The position numbers and the translations under genes are program-made. A DNA stretch of 64,000 nt from Haliotis asinina (lineage: Eukaryota; Mollusca; Gastropoda; Lepetellida; Haliotidae). The notes under the pieces are model-generated. The model was not told where the DNA came from, ran no database searches, and saw only the letters and a program-made list of their open reading frames with translations. Numbering within the stretch: position 1 is the first letter of the stretch; each line of letters starts with the position of its first letter. Location of the stretch: the NCBI RefSeq assembly GCF_037392515.1, contig NC_090285.1:6761501-6825500 (forward strand), in the 5' to 3' direction. This document shows, piece after piece, positions 24,845-35,489 of the stretch.

Positions 24845-25090
24845 AGGAACTAGTGACTTGTTTTGATTGTGTTTTGTTAATTACTTTGGCGGTGACCCAT
24901 CCACCTTCTCCAGTGCTACTTCTGGGTTTTTGTCTGTGTAGTTGAACGTTGATCAGTTCTGTGGGAATAGGAGGTAGCGAGTTGTTTTGGTTGTGAAATA
25001 CTGTGTGTATATTCAAGTGACCAACCCACTCTATCCTTCTTCTCCACTGATACTTCTGGGCTTGTTTCCGTAGTAGAATGTTGACCATAC
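24845..25090. repeat. Diverged ~125-bp tandem duplication
   Basis: 'gacccatccaccttctccag', 'tacttctgggtttttgtctg', 'gttgaacgttgatca' at about 24895-24956 recurs in altered form at about 25018-25085 as 'gaccaacccactctatcctt', 'tacttctgggcttgtttccg', 'agaatgttgacca'. The preceding 'gacttgttttgattgtg' also recurs as 'gagttgttttggttgtg'. Confidence 0.6.
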
Positions 25091-25437
25091 TTATCTATTA
25101 TGTATTTTGTTTTTTATTTCAGAAACCTCAGAGATTATTATTTGCACGCCGATCTTCATGCTGTTTTGTTTTTGTTTAAACGCCGATCATACTTACCTTA
25201 TATATTGTTTTATTTCACCAAACTCATACACTTTTCGTTTACACTAATGTCATAATTAATAATAACTAACATTTACTGACATCATTTACTAACGTCTACG
25301 GATCCCCCGGATTTCTACGTCTACGAACCAGTCTGGTCAACGAATTCACTGCAAGCCGCAGACAAGACATGTATAAATCGCTTGAATCCAATCGACAGAA
25401 AAAAATCCTGTTTTATGGGGAGGTAACTCCCATAACA

Positions 25438-25514
25438 ATGCGCGAAGCCATGGCGGACCAGTCAAACAGTTGCAGCCACAATGGCAGAGATTAAGACGAC
25501 GTTGCCTGCACCAG
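25438..25514 (+). other. Probable TIPRL 5' UTR exon with upstream ORFs
   Basis: A GT donor at 25515 ('ccag|gtaagc') could join the acceptor at 28896-28897 ('tttttccag') that opens the first coding exon. A good branch-point sequence, 'ctactaac', lies 20 bp before that acceptor. Three ATGs lie upstream. Those at 25438 and 25450 share a frame and stop at 25494. The one at 25481 would read across the junction and stop at a TAG shortly before the main ATG at 28959. Both possible upstream ORFs are short. The exon's left limit and its link to TIPRL are inferred. Confidence 0.45.
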
Positions 25515-26345
25515 GTAAGCTCATTTATTCCTGACTTTTCTTGTTCGTGCCCTGCTCTCTGTTGTAACAGTTCGCATGAGACATTTACTATACTACCCGA
25601 CACATAGCAGGAAAAGAAAATAGGATTACATGAGTATCTTACCCCAGTTTTCGCTCACTCTGCCCTTTGAAGTGTAATCGACAATATTTTCATCGATGCG
25701 TGCCACAAGACTACAGACTCGTGGCCGTTATTTTTGGCCCCTTTGAATTTAATTTTCGTAGGATCCATGTCAAATTTTGCACATTTGTGAGGAATCACAA
25801 GAATCACATAATCTCTGTTTAATTTTCTGGTGCTTATTTTTTAATAAGTTCATCAACATAGTGCCGAGAACATAGTTTAACAGGTTACACAACCCCAAAT
25901 GTTTTTCCATAGACTTCTATAGTAACCTAGTATTTTAAAAAAAAAATATCCAGGCTATCAACAACCAAGCCATGTACATAGGGTTACAGTCTGACCTTTA
26001 AACTACAATAAAACACAAATTCTCTCCAACTTGTCCGGCTGTTTTTCCCATCACAGGAAGCAGAACAATCAACCCTTCATTTCGCACCAAATGTCACCTA
26101 CGTGAAAATATCGGTGCACACATAAGCATAAGTCATGGTGATAAAAAATGACAGCACTGAATACTTAAAATTGTTGTCAGTTTTAATTACTGGATGGATG
26201 TGCTTTTAAAACAAATGAACATTTTACACTATTTCATCCAATCACAGCTGTCCCAGACCTCTGTCCGTTTGAGTTATTTCCATACGGTCCTCGCTCAGGG
26301 AGCACGTGATATTGATATAGTGTAGTGGAACCTAACATGGCGGAC

Positions 26346-27316
26346 TACTGGCTAGCGACCAGTTATTGCCACATACCAGTTATCGCCAGCACATGGCTGT
26401 AGCACTTGCGCAGACAGCTTTACTTGTACTTCTGTAGTATTTCACACATTGACGCATCCAAAAAACGATTGGTTACAGTGGTTAAAGTTACTGTGAGTAT
26501 TTTATGTTGTACTCGTTACAAATATGAATCCCTCGGAAGACGAGACCCAAACATGTCGGGGGTATGTCACGTGACCATTAGTGTGTTGACTTGAAATTTC
26601 ATAAACGATTGGAACTGAATGAAAATCATCCAGGCTGTGTGGTGAATGTATGACTATAACAATTCAGTCCATAAAAAGTGCAGATTTTATTTTGTCTGAA
26701 CATACCCATAATGCCAACATTCAATCCCACTTGATGTTGACCCAAATTTCCATCTTGTTTTATGGACTCGACAGATACCATGCAGACGATACTGACAAAA
26801 TATGAATGTCAATTTTCCCCGAGAAAACAAACATTGTGAAAATTGCATACTACTACTCGAATTGTCAGCTTTCATAAGATCAACCCGGCGGTGACATCTC
26901 CATATTCCCATCAGCTTATATCAGCATCCGTCAACATTCACATTGAGAGTGAGTTTTGTTCTTTTAAATTTCTTTTTTTTGAAAACAAATTCCTATAATG
27001 AAATTTCTTCAATATGTCAAGGTTTGAAACACATTAGTTTTTTAACCAAGTTCATGTCAAATTAGGTGAATAATGTAAAAAAATCAGAAATGGCGATAAT
27101 TAGTCTTGTTAGTTGTTGGGAAAGCTCAATATACACTACAGCGCTCCTTGATGACCGCGTTTCAAAGAAACACGATCGGCAACTGTAAGAAAGCAGAAAA
27201 CATTGGTGAATAGCTGATCTATCATCAAGACAAATTTTATTTCATTCTGATAAGAAATTATGGAGCAAATTGTTAAAAAACACTTAAAAATGGCGATAAC
27301 TGGTCGCTAGCCAGTA
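26346..27316. mobile_element. MITE with 26-bp terminal inverted repeats and TA flanks
   Basis: The left end 'tactggctagcgaccagtta', 'ttgcca' (26346-26371) is the reverse complement of 'tggcga', 'taactggtcgctagccagta' (27291-27316) with one mismatch. If the element starts at CTGGCTAGCG, TA flanks both ends, as for Tc1/mariner-type target duplications. A further 'tggcgata' copy lies inside at about 27093. About 970 bp, no coding frame. Confidence 0.7.
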
Positions 27317-27583
27317 TGGTATTGTGCATTGTGGAACCACACATTAGTTGATATAATTTCCAATATGTGATGTCATTAGACAATTAGTAGTCAGATATCG
27401 AGCTGAAATTATGTACACAGTGCAGAGATGCTTTCACATTTGTCTATCAAATCTTACAAAGATCCATCCTAAACGCACTTTGTGAAAATTATTTATGCTT
27501 CACTGAAATAACATGTAGGCCTATGAAAAGTAAGTCAAGTGACCCATTGTGACAGTCTAAGTAAACTTATCCTCAGTACTTTC

Positions 27584-28146
27584 GTTACACTCCACTACTG
27601 TGTCTAACAAAACCTTATGGGAGGTCACGTGAGGTAACCTTTGAGATTGACCAATCAGAGCACAGCTTACCAAATCATGAAAGTGGGCATTCGCACATAC
27701 CTTTTGAACTTTTTATCTCGAAAAGGTTCGTACCCGAAATATTCCGAATGCTATTCAGCGTACACTTGCTTTCGGGTGATGCACACAGCGTACGTAAAAC
27801 CATGACAATGGTGAGTAAACAGTCGCTGAAAATAGTGTTTTTGGCAATATTCAACGATGTCGTCTTGTGGAAATATTAGCTAATGGTAACTATGTCAACA
27901 GAAACCCCAAAGCGTAAATACTGCAGGTCAAATAACTGTGTCACATGAGGATTTTTGTTTGTGGAAAGATCTGTGTCAGTGACCTGAATATTTTGAAAGT
28001 CCCTCCGATCCCTAAATAGTAGCTGTTGTCTGATTGGTTAAATCTATTTAACTGTCTCATGTTTGATTGGAAGGTCATTGGTCGCTCAAAGGTTACCTGA
28101 CGCAACCTTCTACTAGATTTTGTTAGACTCAGTGGTGGAGTGTAAC
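27584..28146. mobile_element. MITE with ~70-bp terminal inverted repeats
   Basis: The left end 'gttacactccactactgtgt', 'ctaacaaaacctt', 'aggtaacctttgag', 'gaccaat' (27584-27655) matches the reverse complement of the right end (28075-28146: 'ggtcgctcaaaggttacc', 'attttgttagactcagtggt', 'ggagtgtaac'). No coding frame, and no clear target duplication at the ends I chose. Superfamily not assigned. Confidence 0.75.
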
Positions 28147-28958
28147 TATCTATTAATATTATCTATTAATTATTAATATCTGTTAATATTATCAGTAAGT
28201 TATGGACATTAAAACCTTTGGTAAAAGATGACTTATCTCCTGTTCCCCCCAATTACATATTTCTTCAACAGATTAACACTAATAACAGAGGTTAAAGGTG
28301 TTCTTGCATATATAGGACAGTTTTGAATCTGTCAGTTTGTCTGCATGATTTCCCCCAAATCTGAGTCCTACTGCGAATAAATCTTCGCAGCTGTGATCGC
28401 TGTCTTTGCTGACACTAGCAAGCTAGGTTTTAATGGCAGCTTAGCTGACTGGCCACAGTGAGAAGATTGAGCCTCCAAAGGGGTTAATAAAATATGAAAT
28501 TATCAGGCCAACACGTAGATACTAGATGCATAAGGAGATATAGTAGAGACTTATCGGAACGAATACCCTGGAGATACTGGGAATGAAGTAATTGTTGTGT
28601 TAGGTTTTGTTAATAATTCTAGTATATCAATTTATAAATATTATTTGGCATGGGAGAATGGAAGGAACTCTTACCAAAGTGTTTCTCATAGTCATGTAAG
28701 CAGAGCTTCAGATAAACTTTTGGCCATGCCAACCGTCTTTCTATCCCTGACAAGTGACATACATGTTTGACTTAACATACCCAGACATGTTCTAAATACC
28801 TGATCATGCATCCAAAGAAAAACTTGGAGAAAGTTTCAATGTATCAGTCGGCTATTTGAGAGCCTTGTTAAACTACTAACATGTATGATTTTTCCAGGTA
28901 CTTGGGAATTTGAAAGGGCGCTACCGAAGTAGGCAGTGCAAGCAAATAAAGTGTCAGT

Positions 28959-31900
28959 ATGACATCACGTCCTGTCCCCCGTGGGAAGCAGCCTGTGTCT
29001 CAGCAGTTCCAGTTTGGTCCATGGACGCTGACAAGCACAAAAAGTCATATACTGGAGTCAGAGGGACATGAGAGAGAAAAGTAGGAACAACTTGTTCAGC
29101 TTGACATGCATGATTCGATGGGTCAAGTTAACTTCATTAAATAGGGGAGCAGAAAATGGCAACCCTGTCTTGGCTGTTTGGTCATGTTTACAGTAAACTG
29201 ACAAAGGTGCAACTTTTCACAATAATAGACAACGAGTTTTGACACAGACACACAATGCATTAGTATTCACTTGATCAGGTCAAGCTAAACAAGATGAAGA
29301 CCCAGTCTATTTTTAATATTCTTTTTACCATTTTTATTTCCACAGTTTAATATATGCGGAATACATTCTCATGAGTATACTCAATAACCTTTCACAGATC
29401 AATACCATGCAATGAATAAATATCTTTGAATATGTTTTATGTACTTTATCAATATAAAGTTTGTGGAAAGATGATGGTAGAAGAACCAGTTATTATTTCC
29501 AATCCAATATTTCATGTTCTTAAGCATTTGTTTGTAGTTTATATATTTTGGTAAATGTGTTTAGATTAGAGGTATTTTGTGCTAGTTTCATGCAAGGAAT
29601 AACTACAAATTTGTTTCCAGGTTTGAGAGTGAGTTAGAGCTACCACAGTTGCCAGAGATGGTGTTTGCTGACAACACACTCAGTCTCCAGCATCAAGGTG
29701 GTTTTGGACTTGTCTTCACAGCTCTAGGGGCCCTGAAGTTGGTGGATGCACACCAAGACCCCTTGAAAGTAGCAGCTGCAGAAGAGTGGCAAAATGCACG
29801 GTGGGTCGAGTTTAACACAACTTCACATTTGCATGTGATACCCATGAAGATCCAGGTTAAAATAACCCATGCTTGCCATAAGAGGCGACTGACAGGATTG
29901 GGTGGTCAAGCTTTCTGACTTGGTTGATAAGTGTCATCAGTTCCCAATTGCGCAGATCAATGCTCATGCTGTTGGTCACTGGATTGTGTTGTCCAGAGTC
30001 AATAATTTTTGTCAGACTGCCACCATATAAGTGGAATATTGCTGAGTGTAGTGTAAAACGCACGCACGCACGCACGCACGCACGCACTCACGCACGCACG
30101 CACTCACGCACTCACGCATGTTACAAAACAATCCTGATTTTGAAATCATTGTATCAACAGCTGCATCTTTTGTATCTTATGATGTATTCTCTGTACCATA
30201 ATTATGTTTCTCCCTCTTCAATTCTTAAGATGACAAGTTGCTGTATGACTAAACTAATCAAAGCGACTAACTTGATTGGGTGGTAAGACTCACAGACTTG
30301 GTTGGCACCAAATCACGCATGCACACACTTTTGATCACTCGATTGTCTTCTCCTGACTTGATTATTTACACATTTCTGGCACACCGCTGAAATATTGCTG
30401 AGTGTTACGTTAAACAAACAAACAAACATCAGTCTTCAGCAAGGGTAGTCAAGTTGCATTATATGGTGTGTATCTGTAGGTAGGCATGACTGCTCACAGC
30501 TGACCCTGATATACCTGATATTGTGAATTGTTTATGTTCCTCAAAAAGGTCGTCCTGTGAGCATATCAAGAATGTTGTGAAGCCATTTGACTGGACATAC
30601 TCCACAGACTACAAGGGGGAGGTTATCACTGTGGACAACAAACCTGGGTTCAAGGTCAGTGTCCGACGGGGATTCCCCAAGGTTAACCCAGATATTGGTA
30701 TGTACAGAACTAAAATGTAAATTCAGTAAATGACAAGACAAAGTCCGTGAATGATTAAGCAGATTTGGGCTGACAGTCACCAGTGTTACTGCAGTGTGTC
30801 AATTAGTGGCCGAAGCAGTCAGTGACAGGACGCCAAAGTATGTTTATACACACCAATATTCAGAAATTTTCACTGTTTCCATTCTTGAATGTGGGTTTGT
30901 GTTGGAATGGACGCTGGTATGAGTTCAGAGTTTTTAGATGGGAAATAAAAGTTCACTTGACAAGTAAATACGATGCATGTCAGGTCGAATAAAGAATGAG
31001 AATATCTCTGTGTTGGCTCTCATTCATCACAACCAGATTTATAGAAGCTGTCCCAGCTGAAAACATCAAAGCCATATTAATCCTATGACCTAGGAAGGAT
31101 TTTCTGCTTGCATGCAGTTGCATGCAGGCTACTGCAGCTCTGAATGTTGCTTTCTCCTGAAATCGGCCTCTGTTGTTATTGCAGGTCACACCAACATCTG
31201 AGAGAATAGATTTGGAGAAACTGAAAGTTCGGGAGAAGATAATGTTTTATGATGATGTCCTCCTCTTTGAGGATGAATTATCAGACAATGGCTCTTCAAT
31301 TCTCAGTGTCAAAATTGTAGGTTTGAGTTTCTTATTCCTGCTACGAGTGTTGCTCTTTTCAAATTTCGTGGTATTCTTGTCGTTTTTATTTTGGCTAACA
31401 TTTCTACAATCAATAGCAGCTGAAGGGATGGTGTAAATCCAACTAGGTCCATGCAGGTAGCAAAGGTTCACTAAGTCTCCATGGTCCCTAGACTGGCGAT
31501 CAACCTTCAGTTGTTGGCGATCTATAGCCTGTTTTTATATTGTATTGTCCAAATAGTGATATTAGTTACAACTTTCCACGCTAGTTTTAAATCTAATTGT
31601 GGTATTCTAGTTGTTTTACTGTCCTTTGTTGACAGATTTTTGTAATATACATATATTGCATTTCAATGTTAAATGTTCTCGTCACAATATGGCTGAAATA
31701 TTACCAATGTGACATTAAATATTAACTCACTCACTTTTCAAATTTACCATGTGTTGCTAATATATTTGTGTTGAAATATGAGAAACATCTGTGTTGATAA
31801 TTACGGTTTTCCTCAGTTGCATATTCGATGGGATGGTACACCCTGGAATTTGTGCCATTACAATTAACGAGGATAGAAATGTTGCACTGGCAGTAATAAC

Positions 31901-34900
31901 TTCTAGAACATGAAGTAAAACATAGTGGTTGGAAAACATGATAAGAAGTGTATTCAATGTGGTGTTGGAACAGCTTGGCAATGTGAGGTCTGTTGTCGAG
32001 TTATTAAGCGCACCTAGATAGAGACAGGGAGTTGTGCCGACATGTCGCTTTCTAGCCCTAGCTGCATGTGCGATTCTCCTCCCACACTTATAGTGTAAGT
32101 TACACTCACCACACAAGTGATGACATTGGAAATGTTATTCTTTAATGCTGAAGTCTGAACTATGTGTGTGAAAAGTAGTATGATGGTCAGAGTTAGAATT
32201 GTATCATGTCGTTAAATAATCTTTTGGTGTTTGAAACATCATGTTTTGTTCACTGACATATTCCATATGCCTCTGCTCTTAGAGCACTATATGAGTACCA
32301 GAATGGATGCAGAGGGGGTGTAACTGCTAACAATCTAGAGTCATAGTGTCCTTAAACTGTATACTTCCCAGGAAGTTCAGAATGAAAAAATGGGTCCACA
32401 CTTATTCACTGACAAAAACAGAACAGCTCTTCATGGGTACCTCTATATGGTGCTTTGCACTTATATACAAGACAACTGTTAATATCATTGAAGAAGATGG
32501 TTTACAAGATATTGCTGCAGTGGTTAGGGTCCGTTCATAATTTATGGCTAGGGGCGGTGGTCATAATTTTAATGTGTAATTACCAATTTTGTTTTGGAGA
32601 AGTGGGGAACATCAATTTTGTACACATGGTTGAGTGTCATTCACACTGTACATGCAACTCCTTAAAAATCATCATCACCACAGCCATAAAATATGATTGG
32701 TCCCTTATGGTGTAATGACATGTGTTTCAGCGTGTCATGCCAAGCAGCTTCTTCATATTGTTGCGGTTCTTCATGCGCGTGGATAATGTGATGATCCGAG
32801 TCAACGATACACGGATATACCATCAGGTAATCCTACTCTTGTCTTGCCATTACCAAGTATAGTGGTTGTCATACCCTATAAGGGTACAATGTGTGTGTGT
32901 CTCTCACTCACTCACTCACTCACTCACTCACTCACTCACTCACTCACTCACTCACTCACTCACTCACTCACTCACTCACTCACTCAGAACTTCTTTCCAC
33001 GTGATCAGGCTTGTGCAATCCAAATTACATGCTCAAGTAGAATGTGAACTTCAGAGTGTCAATTTTTAATAATGAAACTTGTCTGTGTGATGGCATGGGT
33101 GATTATTCACATTATCCATCACTAGATTATCTGGTCAACACCTAATCATTTATGTGTTATACAGCTGAAATCATTAACAATAAACATACACATTCAGCTG
33201 TAATATTTCATTTAACTTGTCCACAGGGAGGCCAGAACTTCATCCTTCGAGAGTTCACTAGCAAGGACGACAAAGTTGAAAACATCAAGGTATGTTTGCA
33301 TTCACAAGTCATTCTTGAGCATTCTTTAAGTCAAATTCCCTTGGGGCGGTAAGTCAAATTTGTTTGGGGAGATAGGTTAACGGAGTGATTAAAACAATCG
33401 CTTCTGATGCCAAAGACCTAGGTTCGATTCCCCGAATGGGAATAATGTGTGAAGCCCCTCCTTGTGTCCCCTGTATAAATTGTAGTTTATGTCATATTAA
33501 GAGTTATACTAGGGGTATGGTGCTATAACTGGCACAATATTACAGTGACTCAAACAGAAAGGTGGGTTTTGGGTTTAGCCTAGTGGATAAAACATAAAAG
33601 GTTCATTTGTCACGTTGAAGACCTGGGTTTGATTCCCCACAAATATACAATTTGTGAAGCCCATTTCTGGTGTTCCTAGTCATGATATTGCTGGAATATT
33701 GCTAAAAGCAGCATGAAACTGAATCACTTGCTCGCTCAAATTCACTTGAAATGTTTTTGCGCATTGTTTTCTTGATAAGTTGTCTCCCTTCAATTATTCA
33801 TTTGGCTGATTGCTTTGCATGTGGTCCTTGGAAAATTCAGTGTTGGGACTGCATTTATTATTTCAACTTCACAATATTGCACACGTTTTTTCTCACAATT
33901 CAATTTGAAGTGTGAATTAAAGTCAAGAATGTGCGTGAGTGAATGTTGTCAGATTCATGTAAAGAGAGGGGAAAGGTGCAACAAACCAGAAGCATATGAT
34001 AATATTTACATTCCCTCTTTGGAGCTATCGTCATGTTTCCCAAAATCTGGTACTGCTTGTGTTTGCCAAGCCTAAATGACATCAGATCGGAAATACACGA
34101 TAACTGGAGTATGGCTGTACATGAGGTAGTTTTGTTCGTTAAAGGAGATACTACGATGTTTTTTCTGATCTTTCATGTGTATCTGCATATTACATTTTGG
34201 AAAACTATGGAGATGTCCTTTAGACACACCGCAAACATATAATCATCGGTTTGAACATAATGTTTAAATGTCTCTCAGCACAGTACCCATGCTGCGAGTT
34301 TTACCAACTTAATATACACAATACTTGCATCACATTAGTCTTTTGTCAAATATGAAAGGGGCATGTCATACTAGACTACTGTTTCACTCACTCACTCACC
34401 CACCCACCCACTCCCTGCCTACCTACTTGCTCGCTCGCTCGCTCACTCACTCACTCACTCACTCACTCACTCACTCACTCACTCACTCACTCACTCACTC
34501 ACTCACTCACAAGGGATGATGGGGGACCCTGTAGTTAGAGGGTTTGTTTGTCATGCCTAAGACTTTGGTTTGATTCCCCACATGGGTACAACACTAGAAG
34601 CATCTTTCTGGTATCCCCTGCTTTGACATTGCTTGAATATTACTAAAAGCAAGGGAAATCTAAACTCACTAACTCATAAATGCAGTGCTAAACCGCTGGC
34701 AATAACACTATCCGGTAATGTAAAAGTTCCAGATTCGATGTTCAGTATAATCCATGACAGGTCCAACATCACACCATTATCAAATGATCATTTTGCATGT
34801 CAACAGGTTAGCTCACACCTGTTCACAGATCCCAATGAAATCAACAAGCATCTGCCTCTAAGGTCGGAGACCTTTGAGAAGTTGGAATTCCCTGAGGAAG

Positions 34901-34941
34901 TAACTACATGCGAGCCAGACTCCACAGTAGACACTACATGA
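28959..34941 (+). CDS. TIPRL: TIP41-like protein TIPRL (7 coding exons)
   Basis: TIP41/TIPRL family: cytosolic protein that binds the catalytic subunits of PP2A, PP4 and PP6 and modulates their assembly (yeast Tip41 acts in TOR signalling). Coding exons: 28959-29080, 29621-29800, 30549-30654, 31185-31316, 32731-32826, 33227-33289, 34807-34941. All introns are GT-AG; the first two split a codon and the rest are phase 0. Product 277 aa (human 272). Hallmarks in order: '[13 protein letters not shown]' from residue 19; 'LPEMVFADN' from 51; 'AEEWQ' near 94; '[13 protein letters not shown]' from 112; 'VLLFEDEL' from 161; '[18 protein letters not shown]' from 181; 'RIYHQ'; 'LREFTS'; 'LFTDPNEI' in the last exon. 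It begins at the ATG before FGPW; the upstream frame is closed by TAG. The copy looks intact. Introns 3, 5, 6 and 7 carry SINE-like repeats or their tails. Confidence 0.96.
29841..30118 (+). repeat. Family A repeat in TIPRL intron 3, tail converted to (CGCA)n
   Basis: Body 'gaagatccaggttaaaataa', 'aggattgggtggtcaagc', 'gcagatcaatgctcatgctg', 'ggaatattgctgagtg', then 'taaaa' followed by a (CGCA)n/(CTCA) mixed tail at 30059-30118. The tail differs from the usual CTCA by C-to-G changes. Confidence 0.85.
30256..30428 (+). repeat. Family A repeat, partial, tail (AAAC)n
   Basis: Diverged copy without the 5' third: 'cttgattgggtggtaagact', 'gatcactcgattgtct', 'gaaatattgctgagtg', ending 'ttaaacaaacaaacaaac'. 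Confidence 0.7.
31688..31736 (+). repeat. SINE-like 3' tail fragment in TIPRL intron 5
   Basis: 'atatggctgaaatattac', 'attaactcactcact' match only the shared 3' end of families A and B. Confidence 0.45.
32880..32986 (+). repeat. (ACTC)n microsatellite in TIPRL intron 6
   Basis: About 21 units of CTCA. It is preceded by 'gggtacaatgtgtg', the internal segment of SINE family B, so the tract is probably the expanded tail of an internally deleted SINE. The SLTH-repeat open frames here are by-products. Confidence 0.85.
33365..33480 (+). repeat. tRNA-derived SINE, family B, 5' part (TIPRL intron 7)
   Basis: 'ggagataggttaacggagtg', B-box 'ggttcgattcc', 'gggaataatgtgtgaagccc'. The 3' end is not recognisable. 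Confidence 0.65.
33557..33740 (+). repeat. tRNA-derived SINE, family B (TIPRL intron 7)
   Basis: 'tagcctagtggataaaac' (A-box region), 'gaagacctgggtttgattcc' (B-box), 'gaagcccatttctggtgttc', 'gctggaatattgctaaaagc'. Near full length with a poor tail. Confidence 0.75.
34383..34511. repeat. (ACTC)n / (ACCC)n microsatellite in TIPRL intron 7
   Basis: CTCA units interrupted by 'cacccacccacc' and 'gctcgctcgctc'. It lies immediately before another family B SINE. Confidence 0.9.
34515..34678 (+). repeat. tRNA-derived SINE, family B (TIPRL intron 7)
   Basis: 'gggggaccctgtagttagag', 'gcctaagactttggtttgat' (B-box, one change), 'cccacatgggtacaac', 'attactaaaagcaaggg', 'ctaaactcactaactc'. It ends about 130 bp before the last TIPRL exon. 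Confidence 0.75.
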
Positions 34942-35102
34942 CGATAGACAGGCCCCATTGTTGTACTTGTTGGCACCGTTATTGTGCGTGTGTGTACTTT
35001 GTATATATATATATGTGAAATAGAATTCTTCAAATTTTGATTTGTTTGCTGAATTATGGTTTCATTAATGAACATCTCAGTGTTTTACAATGATTATTTT
35101 AC

Positions 35103-35108
35103 AATAAA
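35103..35108 (+). terminator. Poly(A) signal of TIPRL
   Basis: AATAAA about 160 bp after the TIPRL stop codon. A (TA)n tract at about 35003 lies within the 3' UTR. Confidence 0.6.
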
Positions 35109-35295
35109 ATTGAAAGTAAGATTGTGATTATGTATTCTATGGATGAATCTGTCACAGGTGTCAAGTGATTAGGGTTTCAAAGCTTTGAGCTTAGTTCTGA
35201 AAATACATCATGTGTTTAAGAAGCTTACAGTATCTTCAGTTCATCTTTCCATGCACTGAACAGAAATTCCATTTATGGCTTGGACGTGGCCTTCA

Positions 35296-35488
35296 TGATC
35301 CCATTGTCGTTAGAGGCCACCAGCAGGATTGTGTAGTAGGCCTTGTGGACTTGTTAGACACATGTCATGAGTAGATCGATACTCATACCGTTGATTAGTG
35401 GATTGTCTGGTCCAGACACGATTATTTACGGACCATCACAGTAGCTGGAACATTGCTGAGTGATGCAGTTAACTACAAACAAACAAAA
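35296..35488 (+). repeat. Interspersed repeat family A, diverged copy
   Basis: 'ttggacttgttagacacatg', 'gtagatcgatactcata', 'ggattgtctggtccagacac', 'ggaacattgctgagtgatgc', then (CAAA)n instead of CTCA. The 5' third is poorly preserved. Confidence 0.75.
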
Positions 35489-35489
35489 C

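Larger units (their letters stand above)
22500..25430. other. Region between divergent TSPO and TIPRL
   Basis: Should contain the 5' ends and promoters of TSPO (minus) and TIPRL (plus), about 2.9 kb apart. I see a (GAGT)n tract at 23757-23800, a diverged tandem duplication at about 24.85-25.09 kb, and short overlapping frames (22996-23181, 23289-23545, 24252-24452) without recognisable domains. Confidence 0.5.
25515..28897. other. TIPRL intron 1 (inferred)
   Basis: Holds two non-autonomous DNA elements listed separately. I recognise no exons in it. Confidence 0.5.

Noticed and set aside
32844-34519. SLTHSLTH-repeat open frames
   Set aside because: Translation of (ACTC)n microsatellites.
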